From positions 155,697,973 through 155,761,972 of the forward strand of contig NC_133389.1 of the NCBI RefSeq assembly GCF_047511655.1: a DNA stretch of 64,000 nt, read 5' to 3'. Made by a program: the position numbers and the translations under genes. The DNA is from Castor canadensis. Lineage: Eukaryota > Chordata > Mammalia > Rodentia > Castoridae. The first letter of the stretch is position 1; each line of letters opens with the position of its first letter. The notes under the pieces were generated by a model. The model saw only the letters and a program-made list of their open reading frames with translations, was not told the origin of the DNA and made no database searches. Positions 11,914 through 24,224 of this stretch are shown here, in pieces.

Positions 11914-12895
11914 TAGGCTGGCAGAGTGGCTCAAGAGGTAGAGCTCCTGCTTAGCAAGTATGAAGCTCTGACTTCAAACCCCAATACCATCAAAAAAAAA
12001 AAAATGAGTAACATGATACCTCTTGATCTTTCTCCACCTGGTAAATCATGGGTACATTCCAGTGAAAAGACTCATTCATTCTTTTTAATAGCTGCCTAAT
12101 ATTTCGTAAAAACATGTAAGAACCATAATCTATCAAGGTTTTCCATTGGTTATTCAGGACTTTGCAGATTTTTAATGCAGAAAATTATGTAAGCAATACT
12201 TCAAGAAGCATCCTTGCACACATATTCTTACATTTTGGTATTTATTCATACAATTCCAAAAGGGCATTTGCTGGCCATATATATGTATTTTTTTTTTAGT
12301 AGATATTGCTACACCACTCACCAGCAATGTATAAAATACTATATCCCCACCAACAATGGATATAATTTTCACCAACTCCTTGTTGTATTGATCTCTATTT
12401 CCCTGCCTGCTATGGGCACTGAGATTTCCACTAGTTTGCCGACCATTCAGACTTTTTCCATTCGTACCCTTTGCTCACACTGCCACTGCTACCATATCAT
12501 GAATGATTTGTCTTGAAGTTAGAATGATAGCTCATATCATATACCAGTATAATTCTAAATGAATAAAGAATTTAAATGGTCAAAACAAAACCAAGCTAGG
12601 CACAGTGGTACATGCTTGTGACCCCAGCACTTAAAGGGCTGAGACAGGAGGATCACAAATTTGATGCCAGTCTGCCTGAGCTACACAGTAAGACCCTGCC
12701 TAAAAAAACAAAACAAAACAAAAAAAACTTGAGAAAAAAACAAAAAAAACCCTGGATTTAGAAGCAACAAAGGAAAGAGACATTTGATTACAATAAATTT
12801 TTATCTGTGCTTTTCTTTGGTGGTACTGAGGTTTGAACTTAGGGCTTTGCACCTACTAGACAGACACTCTACCATTTGAGGCACACCTCTAGCCC
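11914..12895. repeat. SINEs: tRNA-like (+), B1-like (+), tRNA-like (-)
   Basis: tRNA-like 11914-12004, B1-like 12590-12725, minus-strand tRNA-like 12808-12893. Nothing recognised in 12005-12590. Confidence 0.78.
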
Positions 12896-13037
12896 CATAT
12901 ATATGTTTTTCTTGCTTTTCAATCATGAATAGAAATTACTTAGGGAATTTTTCTTAAATGAAGGTTAAAGAAAAAAAAACTATCAGCAGACATTAACAAT
13001 GCTATCATTATGACAAAGTCCTATAATATAAAACATA

Positions 13038-13615
13038 GAGCACCTATAATCCCAGAGACTACTCCAGAGACTGAAGTAAGAGTTCAAGGCCAGCTTAGGC
13101 AACACAATGAGACCCTGTCTCAAAAAACAAACAAAAAAACTACACACACACACACACGCGTAGAAACTTCATAAAATACACAAGTCCTAAACTCATAGAG
13201 ACATACAAGCCAACACAGTCACCTTTTAAACTGGCATTACTACTAATAAAAGATACAACTAGAGCCAGGCACCAGTGGCTCACACCTATAATTCTAGCTA
13301 GTTGGGAAGCTGAGATCATGAGGATCATAGTTTGAAGCCAACTCAGGCAAAAAGTTCAAGAGACCCTATCTCCAAAATAACCAGAGGAAGATGGACTGGA
13401 GGTGTGGTTCAAGTAGCACAGCAATTGCTTTGAAAGCACGAAGCCCTGAGTTCAACCCCTAGTTGCATCTGAAAAAAAAAAAAACTACAACTGGATTTCT
13501 AAATTGGTAATACGCACTTGGGAGGCTGAGGCAGGAGGACCTCAAGTTGAAGGCAGTCTAATCTAAATAATGAGCTTAAGGCCAGCCTGAGCTACACAGT
13601 GCAACCCTGTCTCAT
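13038..13615 (+). repeat. SINEs: B1-like, composite, B1-like
   Basis: Partial B1-like 13038-13130, a short (AC)n at 13142-13157, composite 13262-13472, partial B1-like 13510-13615. They end 165 bases before the INO80D exon at 13780-14525. Confidence 0.78.
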
Positions 13616-13779
13616 AGAACCATAAATACATATGTACAGAGTCTTACACTATGTCACTCTGCACAGGTATCCTATGCCAATCAGGTGCATGGTAGTTGCG
13701 AGAATAAAGCTTCACGTGACAAGAACACATTTTATATCATACATGTATGATATGTATGATATGGTAATGCATAACTCAC

Positions 13780-14525
13780 CTAAATGGGGAAACAGATCAG
13801 TGTCCAACTGATGTTTTTGAGTGCACAGTTTCACCAGTCTCTGCAGTCGACTTATGCAAGAGAAATGTGGAGAGAAGGCGGTGGCTTTCATGAGGACCCG
13901 GTCAGTCCTGGGTGGGTCTGAGATGGGAGCCCTACTGGATGGCAGAAGGGGCAGAGGTCTCTTGTGAGACAACTGCCTTGCTTGTGCTATAGTGTGTGTG
14001 GTGAGGGCCACTCCCTGCACTGGTAGGCTGGTGTTCTGAGGTTGAGGTGACTTGCAGACTGAACCCTGCAGTGGCGCTGGAGGTTTTAAAGAAGTGGATA
14101 AAGGTGACAGGTGGGAGTGCTGCTGCGGAGGCTGCTGCTGTGAAGGTGCAGTAGGGGGACTAAAGTGCTCTTGCCGAATTTTTAAAATCTCTGTCTCTCT
14201 CTGACGCTGCCGATTCTGGGCCAACTTGCTCTGCAACTTCTTTCTCACAGTTGCCCCTTTCTTTAGGTCATCATCTTCCTCATTAAAAGCAAATGGGTCT
14301 TCCAGCTCAGTTTCCAGGTAGTGGAGAGGGACCCTTGCCCCAGGTGGAGAGAGGGACATGCCATCCAGTCCATTAGGCATCTTCAAAGCCAACGTGGGCA
14401 CTGTCAGGCTAAAGGCCATGGTATCCATCTGGTGCCTGACCTTCACCTCATCTATAGGATCATTCTTTTTCTTCCTCTCTTTTTTCGGGATAAAGCCAAG
14501 TACCTGCAAGTGGCTGTTGCAGTAC
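13780..14525 (-). CDS. INO80D: INO80D coding exon (second coding exon, about residues 74-321)
   Basis: This large 746-base exon has acceptor TTTTTACAG before GTACTGC and donor CATTTAG before GTGAGT. Its first base completes Arg73, whose first two bases end the exon at 20435-20681. It begins YCNSHLQVLGF and so supplies the last Cys and His (Cys75, His78) of a zinc-binding C3H-C3H motif begun in the previous exon. A lysine-rich stretch, KKERKKKND near residues 87-95, could be a nuclear localisation signal. Then come a conserved hydrophobic and acidic part (ETELEDPFAFNEEDDD), a charged probable helix or coiled coil (KKLQSKLAQNRQRQRE), a Pro/Gln/His-rich linker (SQQQPPQQHSH) and a basic segment (ISRLQRLVKLCTQKHQLDTD). 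The open frame runs on at both ends into intron, which is why a naive reading starts at MYFYR and ends in ELCITIS. The match to mammalian INO80D is near identical as far as I recall that protein. Confidence 0.96.
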
Positions 14526-14616
14526 CTGTAAAAATACACAAAGACATAGGGAAAGGTTCATCAAACATATGAAGAAAAGTAGAATATAAAACTATAAACT
14601 ATAAAATATGAATCTG

Positions 14617-15090
14617 CCAGGTGCTGGTGGCTCATGCCTATAATCCTAGCTACTTGGGAGGCTGAAATTGGGAAGATAGTGGTTTGAGGTCAGTTCAGGC
14701 AAACAGTTCTTGAGACCCATCTCCAAAACAACCAGAGCAAAATGGACTGGAGTTGTGGCTCAAGTAGTAGAGCACCTGCTTTTGCAAGCATAAAGCTCTG
14801 ACCACAAAATTTAAAAAAAAAAGTGAATCCTAATACATTAAAATTACATGGCACAGAGAACTTGTCTAGTTAATGCAATGACCTGAATTTAATCCCTAGT
14901 ATCACCAAACAACGACAGATTGCATGGCCTTAGTAATTCTTGGCATTAGTCAATTTAATATGCAGCTTTTATGTTGGGCACTGTAGTGCACAGTTGTAAT
15001 TACAGCACTGGAGAAGCTGAGGAAGAAGGATTTCAAGTTCAAGGACAGCCTGAGCTACATAGCAAGAGGCTATAGCAAAAAAAACAAAAA
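14617..15090 (+). repeat. SINEs: composite, worn ID-like, B1-like
   Basis: Composite 14617-14822, degenerate ID-like 14850-14907, B1-like 14973-15090. Confidence 0.75.
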
Positions 15091-15330
15091 CCAAAAAAGC
15101 AACTTCCATTTCCATTACTCTCAAGCAATCCCTAAAGTCTGTGCAATTTTGCTGAGGCAAATATAGGAATTGTACATGTACAGAGGTGGTCACAGAGTAC
15201 CAAGTCAGTCTGCTGACAAGTGGCCTGGGCAACAGCTCTGTTGTTCCTCACACAGCTTTATTACTCCCTATTCACAGTATTCAAAGCAACTTGTCAAGAG
15301 ACTGAGGACCACTGAAAATTCTCTTATGGA

Positions 15331-15522
15331 ACCAGGCGCCAGTGGTTCACATCTGTAACCCTACCTACACAGGAGGCAGAGATCAGGAGGATCGCAGTTT
15401 AAAGCTAGCCCAGACAAGTAGTTCTGTGAGACCCTAATCTCAAAAAAACCCTTCACATAAAAGGGCTGGTGGAGTGGCTCAAGGTGTAGACCCTGAGTTC
15501 AAACCCCAGTACTGAAAAAAAA
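15331..15522 (+). mobile_element. Composite SINE with 16-bp TSD
   Basis: Full composite copy (CCAGGCGCCAGTGGTTCAC to GTACTG and A tail) flanked by AAAATTCTCTTATGGA at 15315-15330 and 15523-15538. Confidence 0.92.
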
Positions 15523-16243
15523 AAAATTCTCTTATGGAGAAAAATGTATGTTCCAACACTATTTGAATACCTGGCGAATGATGATCTTGATATAATCCTA
15601 AAGAATGTCAAGTGTCTGCTCTGTGCTTCACACATGGGGATGGGGGTGAAGTAGGGAGAATGGAAGAAGAAAGTGAAAGAATAAAAGTTGTTAGTGGAAT
15701 TGCAAGGAATGAGTTTCTCAATAGTCAAAAATACAAACACATGGAATATATCTTCTCTAGTACCAATGTAGAGTAGGTACTGACATAATGTCCTCTATGT
15801 AGACAAGAAAACCACATTTTATAGAAATGAACTTGCCCCAAACCACGTTCCATGTGGAAAGTGACAGGGCTGAGACTTGAACTAAAAACAGACCTTACAA
15901 AACTCTAATTAGTCTTCAACAATAAGAAGTCTATCTTTGCAATGTAAATGCTATTTTTAAAATACTATGAAAGGACAGAGTTAATAAGAAAATAGAATAC
16001 CTGCTATGTCAATTAACCACACTGAGACCTTGTGGAGGCATTTGACCAGCAGAACAGCCTTCTCCAAACTCATATTCTTCATATAGTTCCACAATATGTT
16101 AACAAGTATGCCACAAAAACAGTATCCCATGCTTAAATAAACTGGAAAACTTCTAGCTTAAACAAAACTATGCAATAATTTTGTTTTTGCTTGTCTGTGC
16201 TGAAAAATTCTCAAAACATTAGAAACATCAGAAAGCTTTAAGA

Positions 16244-17345
16244 GAGGACTGGAGGTGTTGCTCAAGTGACAGAATTCCTGTCTAGAAAGCATGAAGCCCT
16301 GAGTTCAAACCCCAGTCCCACCAAAAAAGAACAATGTTCCAAGAGGGGCATGTACCCCTCTGACAGTGGTTCCCAGTCATCTGAAAATGGAACATATTGC
16401 CAGGAGCCTATAGCTCATGTCTGTACCTGTGCTACTTGGGAAGCTGAGATCGGAGGATATCGGTTCTAGACAAATACTCAGCAAGACCCTATCTCCAAAA
16501 ATAACCAGAACACAATGGACTGGAGGTGTGACTCAAGCAATACAGCACTTGCTTTGCAACCACAAGGACCTGAGTTCAACCCCAGTTCCACCAAAAAAAA
16601 AAGGAACTTATTATAGCACAAGTGACATCTCTACAGAGCACACCTAGCAGGTTACAGTTAGGTCCCAGGTATAGTTTAAACAAAATATTCAGAAGACAAT
16701 GGGAAGCAAAGAAAAGGGTAGGGGGAATAGCCAAGAAGTGAAAAAAAATGTAATAAATAGTAAATGGTAGCCAGGTGTGGTGGGCATATCTATAATCACA
16801 GCTACTCTTCAGGCTGAGGCAGGAGGATCAAAAGTTCAAGGCCAGTCTGAGCAACTTAATAAAACCCTGTCTCAAAATAAAATTGTAAAGTATTGGGGGC
16901 TAGCTCAGTGGTAGGGTACTTGCCTACCATGTGAGCACTAGGATCAAGCCTCAGTACACAAGGGAAAAAGAAAAGACAAAAAAAAGAAACAAATGAATTA
17001 GGTTTTTTATTAGTAGGGAAAGGTAAAGTTCAGTTGTTTTTGGTTTCAATTTACAAATCAAACATCCCTGCTCATCTACACAGGGGCAGCCCCAGTTGGT
17101 AAATGAGGCTGCTGTGAGCTGCCCCTGGAAGGCCACATAGGCTAATCTGCATATGCAGCCCTCCCTCCCTCTTCCACAGCGTAGGCACCATCTCAACATG
17201 TAGTCTGATGTGATGGCCATATCTGTAATCCCAGCACTTGAGAAGCTGAGGCAGGAAAATACTCAGTTTGAGGTCAGTCTGAGCTTCATAGCCAGTTCTA
17301 GGCCAGCCTGCCCTACAGGTTGAGGCCCAATCTCAAAAAAACAAA
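16244..17345 (+). repeat. SINE cluster
   Basis: tRNA-like 16244-16325; composite 16397-16593; B1-like joined to an ID-like unit 16768-16960; B1-like with a duplicated segment 17206-17342. Confidence 0.78.
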
Positions 17346-17744
17346 AAAAGAAAGAGCAAATCCTTGCTTCTTCTGAGAGGGTAAATTCTTCATGAGTAGA
17401 CTAGAAGGGTTTACTTAATTATGAGAAGCATTTAAAATAAGTACACAAATATGCATTTCTATTCTAAAGGAACAAGGATGGGGAAAATGACTCCTAATGC
17501 GTATAGGAGTCCATTGGGGAGGATAAAATGTCCTAAAATTACATTGTGGTGATGATTATATAATCTTGTGAAATAGTAAAATATACTGCATGGCACCCTT
17601 TAAATGAATGAACTATATAGCATGTGAATCATATCTCAAGATACTTCTAAAAATAAATGTACAGGAAATAAGAAAATGTCTTGACATATATGTACTATTA
17701 AATTTATATACCATAGCAAATTTAAGTTCAAAACATCTATTAAA

Positions 17745-18585
17745 GGGTCAGGTATGGTGGTATATTCCTGTAATCCCAGCAACAGGAACAATGAGGCAGA
17801 ATTGTGAGTTCAAGGGCAGCCCAGATTCCAGAGTGAGTTTGAAGCCAGCCTGGGCTAACTAGTGAGGACCTGTCTCAAAAATCGTCTTAAAATTAAAAAA
17901 AAAAGAAAAATATTTATTGCTAAACACCAGTGGCTCATGCCTGCAATCTTAGCTACTCGGCAGGCAGAGATCTGGAGGATCGAGGTTCAAAGCCAGTCCA
18001 GACAAATAGTTCATGCATTCCTATCTCAAAAAAACCAACACAAAAAAGGGCTCACAGAGAGGGTCAAGTGGTACAGTGCCTGTGGGACCATGAGTTCAAG
18101 CCCCAGTACCATAAATAAATAATATATATTATTATTATTATTATTACATAAAATAGCTGATTTGCCAAGCACCAGTGGCTCATGCCTGTAATCCTAGCTA
18201 CTCAGGAGGCAGAGATCAGGAGAACTATTTCAGAGACCTATTTAAAAAAACACCCATCACAAAAAAGGGTGGGTGGAATGGCTCAAGTGGTAAAAGTGCC
18301 TGCCTAGCAAGCATGAGGCCCTGAGTTCAAACCACAGTACAGTCAAAAAAAAGAATATTACCTCCTCTGATTTCACTTTAACCTATTCGCAGATAATCCT
18401 ATAAACAACAAAAATCATTTGCATTCAGTGGTCATGGAATAATTTTGAAAAAACTGTACAATACTTTTTTTTTTTTTGAGACAGGGTCTACTATTGTAGC
18501 CCAAGCCAGTCTTGAACTCTCAGTCCTCTTCCCTCCACCAAGTGCTGGGATTACAGGCATGAACCATTATCTCCTGTCAGCTTAG
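17745..18585. repeat. SINE cluster
   Basis: B1-like 17745-17880; composite 17920-18115 followed by a (TTA)n run at 18119-18147; composite with a deletion in the head 18163-18345; minus-strand B1-like 18465-18585. Confidence 0.78.
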
Positions 18586-18589
18586 TACT

Positions 18590-19268
18590 TACAAAACACA
18601 GCTACTCTGGACACAGAACACAAAAGCCCTTTCCTTTCTTAACTTGTTCTAAAGAGAAAAAGCTACTTCAAAGACAAATATGAAGACAGATGCTTAAGAG
18701 AATTAGTATTTTAAAAATATTCAGGACTCTCCATTCAGTTCTTGATGCCAACTACTAAGACAACACTTGCTATAGCTCAAATGGAAAAAATAAATCCCAG
18801 GTTGACAACTGCAACTGTGATAAACTGAATTTAAGACAAAATCACAGAGCTGTGTTTACACTGGAACTTGAGGTAAAAAATTAACACAAGCCCAGCAATT
18901 CTTCATGTTAAAAGAGGCAAGGGTAAAAAAAAATCATCATTTCCAGTCAGCTAAAACCAGCTAGACAGATACGTTTAACCTAACACGCAGGTCCCTTTCT
19001 CACCTGAGATTAAAATTTTATTCCTTGCCTCACTAAGCAGCTGTTTCTAACTTTCAGATATTGTAATTTGAAGCCTTAAGTGCTCATTAGGAATTCTAAA
19101 GGAGTATTCCCAAATCACCACATTTATATGTACTCATTTTGGTGGGACCTCTACCAATACAAACTATTTATTTCATATGAAAGTAAAAAAAGTGCTTATC
19201 GTGACATAAAAACACATGACTCTTTTTCATCCAATTTATGCAGATGCATTTGTATTTCAGGAACATGG

Positions 19269-19310
<42 letters not shown>

Positions 19311-20434
19311 ACGAGTGTGGTTAACATAGAAGTAAAAGGTTTAAATTTTCTACCTAAAGATAACAAGAATCTAAAACTTTTGGAAAACAAGCATGCATCT
19401 CCCTATAAAGAGGATTAAAGAAAAAGGCAAGAAGAGATTATACGTGAAAGCATTCATTTTCCTAAAAATATGAAAGACAGCCAATGTAAGACTCCTTCCT
19501 TAAAAATAACCCAACTATTTTTTAAATTCAGCATAGCATAAATTCATAATACTGAGGATAAAGCCTACTCTTCAAGTGAAAATACAGTTTCTAAATTATG
19601 GTAAACATAATCTATTCAGAACACTTTTTAACCAAAAAAGGCAAGATTATAAAACAATGCCAGATACTACTTAAAAGTATGTTTGCAAATGCATCTTCTG
19701 AATGATTTAAATAACATCTTAAATTCTTTTTCAACTAAGTACATATCCTTTATTACCTTTCAAGCACAGATTTAAAAAACCCAAATTATTACCAATCATG
19801 ACACTTAATCAGTTCCTATAATTTCTATCGGTAGGCAGATGATAGAGAAGTCAGAAGCTACTTTTTATGGCCGCAACCAAACAAATCAGCACCAAGGATT
19901 CAAGCAGCAATTTTCAGGGAAAAAGTATTTTTTTAGTAATTCTAGAAAAGTATGAAATCAATAAAAAGAAGAAAACACTCGAACATACTTTGGCATAAAC
20001 CCTCATATTTGCTAATCATTTAAAGGAAACTGTTATATTGAACTACATTGTACATGTATGTATGAAAACAGCATAACGAAACTGACTAAAAACTGCTCAG
20101 AAAAGATTAGTGGGAGAAGGCTAGATGAGAAAAGAGAGTAACAGAGGGCTTTAATTTGACCAAAGTAAAATAAATGCATGAATGGAAATGCTACTGGTGA
20201 AACTTCTTTATACAACTAACATATAGTTCAAAAGAAAAGTTTTTTAAAAGGAAAAAAAGAAATTGCCATCTCTCATCTTAGAAATATTCCAGCGTTTACT
20301 TAGATTACCCACAGAACTCAACACTTTAATTCACCACATCAGAAGAAAGAGAGAACAAGGATGAGGGGAGAAGACACAGAAAAATCCCAAGACTGCTAAC
20401 AAAATGAAGAACTGATTCTACTGGTAACTCTTAC
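18590..20434. other. SINE-free intronic stretch
   Basis: This 1.8-kb AT-rich intron segment beside the first coding exon has no recognised interspersed repeat. It holds one (TG)20 microsatellite (19270-19309), whose neighbouring frames give spurious ORFs. Confidence 0.6.
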
Positions 20435-20681
20435 CTGCGATCCTCTGATTTGGGGATGGGGTTGGTGCAGCGCTGGCTGTTATACTTGGCCACATATTCA
20501 CATTGCTTGAAGGGGGCAGTCTTGTCCTCCAGAACGTGTCTGATACAGAAAGCGTAGCCGTTGAGACGCCGTTGCTTGCACAGTTTGGGACTATATGAGC
20601 ACAAGGGCTTATTGTCAACCTCAGAGAAGTGTATATGTTTCCCTTCATACATCACGTGACTCTATTCCTTGTGAACATCAG
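20435..20681 (-). CDS. INO80D: INO80D first coding exon with start codon
   Basis: The initiator ATG is at 20652-20650 and begins MYEGKHIHFSEVDNKPLC, the known amino terminus of INO80D. An in-frame GTG lies just before it (in CACGTG) but is not a usual start. About 29 bases of 5' UTR precede the ATG, and the probable acceptor is CTTATAG at 20682-20688 after a T-rich tract, so at least one upstream non-coding exon is needed. The donor is CGCAG followed by GTAAGAG, leaving phase 2. The 72 complete codons carry Cys18, Cys25, Cys36, His39, Cys51 and Cys62. With Cys75 and His78 of the next exon these form the paired C3H motif shared by INO80D and KANSL2 (zf-C3HC3H family), so a 5.9-kb intron splits the second zinc site. 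Confidence 0.96.
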
Positions 20682-21751
20682 CTATAAGCCATGGAAAAAA
20701 AAAAAACACAAATGATAGATCAGAGAGTGTAAGGTAAGTTCAAATTGAGAATTTCACTGAGGGGCTTCTGGCCCCACAGCCATACCTGATTTTAAATCTT
20801 CTGCACCATAGCAACGTTAAGAGAACCCCAAAAATACCACAGTTTGGAATGCTGCTGAATCAAGATGAAGCAGATTGTCTACAAAAACATCAAAAGGCCT
20901 AGTTAACGAATAGACATAAGCAAAGCCAGTTCACCCAGAACATAAAATATTGCGGCATCACCCTTTCTAATATGATGAATTCTTCATTATAATCCAACAT
21001 CCCAATAAAGAGGTCAACTAAGAAAATAAGAGGCATTATAAAACATGTTGCCTTATCTCCTCCATTGAACCAAATTATGCTCTGGTTAGGTTTTGTGAAT
21101 ACCTCAAAGCAGCAGAGTTCTTCCACCAAATGAACGTCACAGGTGCAGGGTTTTTCATTTCTCTACTGTTGTTTGCATGCTATGCTTACTTTCAGAACCC
21201 AGATCCCTTTATCATACCAATGGAATGAACTGTAGAAATTCTACATTTTTTTGATACGTTGTCAGAATATTTGACAATTTGTGACAAACGTTTTTGTGAC
21301 ATACAAAATAGAACAAATCTCTGCTTCTAAAAAATATATCACTTTCCTTCTAATATTCCATCACATCTATCCCGTCCAAGTTCTAAGCTTCTTGAACCCA
21401 AAGACTGGCCACTCAACCATATTTATATCATTTGGTCAATGCTTTGCACCACATGGAGCTCCTAATCACTCAAAATAGAATAATTACAGTTTGACTCTTT
21501 TGAGATTCCCTAAGAACATAGAAAGAAGAAATCATACAATATTCGCTGCCCTTCTACACACAAAAGGACCAAGGGTAGCATTTATATAACATACAATCTA
21601 TAACATGGAATCAACTTTGTGAATTCAGAAGGGTCTTAGTGAACGAATGTAGCCTAACCCACCCTCCCAAAACCACCCAGTTAGCTAACTGAAACAGCTT
21701 AGATACCAGGTACCAAAAAACTCAAGAAATATCCTTTAAGAAAGTGAGTAT

Positions 21752-21900
21752 CGCTGGGAAGTAACTCCATGGGAAGAGTGCATGCTTAGCATGTGCAAAG
21801 CCCTGCGTTCAACCCCAACAAGAACGAAAGAGAGAGGGAGGGAAAGAGAGAGAATCAGTGAGAGGAAGAGAGGGAGGGAGGGAGGAAGGAAAAAGAAACG
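21752..21900 (+). repeat. ID-like SINE with purine-rich tail
   Basis: A worn ID-like unit (21752-21820) grades into a GA-rich simple repeat (about 21826-21897). Confidence 0.7.
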
Positions 21901-21974
21901 AAATTTCCTACAACAATGAATAACACGATACTTAAATGCTTGAGGTTTCAGAAGACATGGTTAGTCAAGTCCAA

Positions 21975-22145
21975 AATCAGCCACTTACTGTGTTATCTTG
22001 AACAAATCATTTAACCTTTCTGAATCTCAGTTTTCTCATCTGCAAAACAAGGATAACAGTAGCTATGTTATTGCTAGGTTGTTCTAAGGAGCAAATAATA
22101 AAACATGCAGCAAACTAGTATCATGCCTAGCACATGGTAATCCCT
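21975..22145 (+). repeat. MIR element
   Basis: The blocks CTTGAACAAATCATTTAACC, TCAGTTTTCTCATCTGCAAA and ATGCCTAGCACATGGTAA follow the MIR consensus in order. Confidence 0.8.
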
Positions 22146-22865
22146 GGACAAATGGAAGTTACTCATAAACGTTAATGTCATATTACACATTCCATCTGCC
22201 AGGGATAATGGTGGAGCATTTCTATTGTTCTTCAGAAAATATTTCACTTACATTAGTATTAAAAAAAATCTAAAATATTAATTTAGTTAATAGAAATCGC
22301 ATGCACTAGCAAACAAATCTAATCACAGACCAATGTAAAACAAAGTGTTTTCTCTTTTCACCCTATTAGGATGCAAAAAAGAAAAGTTGGACTAAAATTT
22401 AAATTTAGCTGCCCTAGAGGTCTGACTATTCAGGACAGGAAATATATCAAAGCAAAACCATGATGTTTTTTATTGTTACAGTCTTTATACTACTCACCCA
22501 CCTGACAAACACTTCACAAAATTCGTTCAAGTCCATATGAAGTTCAATAAAAAATTTTTTTTAAATGCCCTGAATATAAGTTTAAAAAGTCATTTACAGG
22601 ACCAATTTGATTGCTTTGGAGAAAAAAGAAAAAAGCAGCTTACATGTAACAAGTACAAGAATATTTTAGACTCATAGAAGGAAGTCTGAGGGCAGGGATG
22701 GAGGGATATGAAGAGCAACATTTGCTTTTTATTGACATATTGTAGGCATGTAATCATATTCTCTGTCTCCCCTTCTAATAGCATCTTAATAAATCTAAGC
22801 TTTCAAAAAAGAATTTGCTATCAATGTAAAACTTCATTTCAAAATGTTGTTTCAAACTTTTTTCT

Positions 22866-23762
22866 TATCCTAGCTACTCAGGAAGCAGATATCAGGAGAA
22901 TCATGGTTCAAAGCCAGCCTGGGCAAATAGTTCTTGAGACCCTATCTCGAATATACCCATCACAGCCAGGTGCTGGTGACTCACACCTGCAATCCTGCTA
23001 TTCAGGAGGCAGAGATGAGGATGGCGGTTTAAAGCCAGCCCAGGCAAAATAGTTTGAGAGACCCTGTCTCAAAAACCCCTTCACAAAAACAGGGCTGGTT
23101 GAGTGGCTCAAGGTGAAGGCCTTGAGTTCAAGCCCCTATACCACAAAAACAATAAATAAATAACAATTTTTTTTCTAAGTTCTTTACAGTGCTAAGAATT
23201 GAAAAGTTTTGTTTTGTTGGTTTTTGAGACAGGGTCTTCCTATGTATTTCAGGTTTGCCTTAAACTCACCATGTAGCTCAGGCTGGCCTTGAACTTGGGA
23301 TCACCTTGCCTCTGCTTCCCTGAGATTACAGCCATGTACCAACAGGCCAGGTTTTTTTGTTATTTTGGGTGATTTTTTTTTTTTTTTTGGTGGTACTACA
23401 GATTGATCCCAAGGTCTTGCACTTGCTAGCAAGTATTTTTGCTTGTTTGTTTGTTTTTATGGTGCTGGGATACAAAGATTACTATGAATGTTTGTCTAAC
23501 TATAAGCACTCTTACCAGTGAGCCACACCCCATTACCTCCCCCCACAAAAAAAAAAAAGAAAGAAAGAAGCCGGGTGTGAGTGGCTCTGCCTATAATCCT
23601 AGTTAATCAGAAGGCAGAGAAGAGAAGGACCACAGTTTGAAGCTAGACTGGCAAATAGTTTGAGAGGCCTATCTCCAAAAAAACCATCACAAAAAGGACT
23701 GGCAGAGTGGCTCAAGGTATAGGCCCTGAGTTCAAGCCCCAGGACTGCCAAAAAAAAAAAAA
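22866..23762. repeat. SINE cluster
   Basis: A headless composite fragment runs into a full composite copy (22866-23145, plus). A minus-strand B1-like element covers 23218-23345, an interrupted minus-strand tRNA-like unit 23370-23530, and a plus-strand composite copy 23569-23762. Confidence 0.78.
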
Positions 23763-23799
23763 AGAAAGGAAATGTATAAAGGGGTGGAGGAGGCCTTAC

Positions 23800-24205
23800 T
23801 CACAGCTCTGGACACCCAAGTTTCTCTACTTTCACTGAACCTAAGAACAGACTGTACCATCTGCCCTGAATAATGGACCTCTTCCTTCTTTATTTTCAAC
23901 ACAGTGCTCCACTCCTCAAATCAGCCACAGTCTAGTCCTTAAAAATACAGGTTACTCATCACCACAGGCAGAACCCCCCAAACTCAGTTAGTTACATACT
24001 ACTCTGAGGCGCTTTGTGTACTTCCCCATTTGGGCACTCATATCAGCACAATCTATTTTAACTGCCTGCTCTTCTGCTGTCTTCCCTGCTAAAAAACAAG
24101 CTCCCACAGAGACCACCGGCCTTCTGTGCATTATTATATCCCTAGGCCGAGCACAGGAACCAGAAGGTAATGGGTGCTCAGTAAGTACATACTGAATGCA
24201 TAAAA
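23800..24205 (+). repeat. L2 remnant
   Basis: A pyrimidine-rich stretch ending in CTAGGCCGAGCACAGGAACC and GGGTGCTCAGTAAGTACATA resembles the 3' end of an L2 LINE. Confidence 0.55.
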
Positions 24206-24224
24206 GATTCTGTTACACTAACTC

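Larger units (their letters stand above)
3940..13779 (-). other. INO80D: INO80D intron
   Basis: Intron of 9.8 kb with GTGAGT donor and CCATAG acceptor. Contains the SINEs, split LTR and L1 listed. The stretches 5750-6690 and 7475-8065 are AT-rich with nothing recognised. Confidence 0.85.
14526..20434 (-). other. INO80D: INO80D intron
   Basis: Intron of 5.9 kb with GTAAGAG donor and TTTTTACAG acceptor. SINE-rich to 18585, then SINE-free. Confidence 0.9.

Noticed and set aside
19270-19309. Z-DNA-forming or functional GT tract
   Set aside because: An ordinary dinucleotide microsatellite; nothing else near it supports a function.
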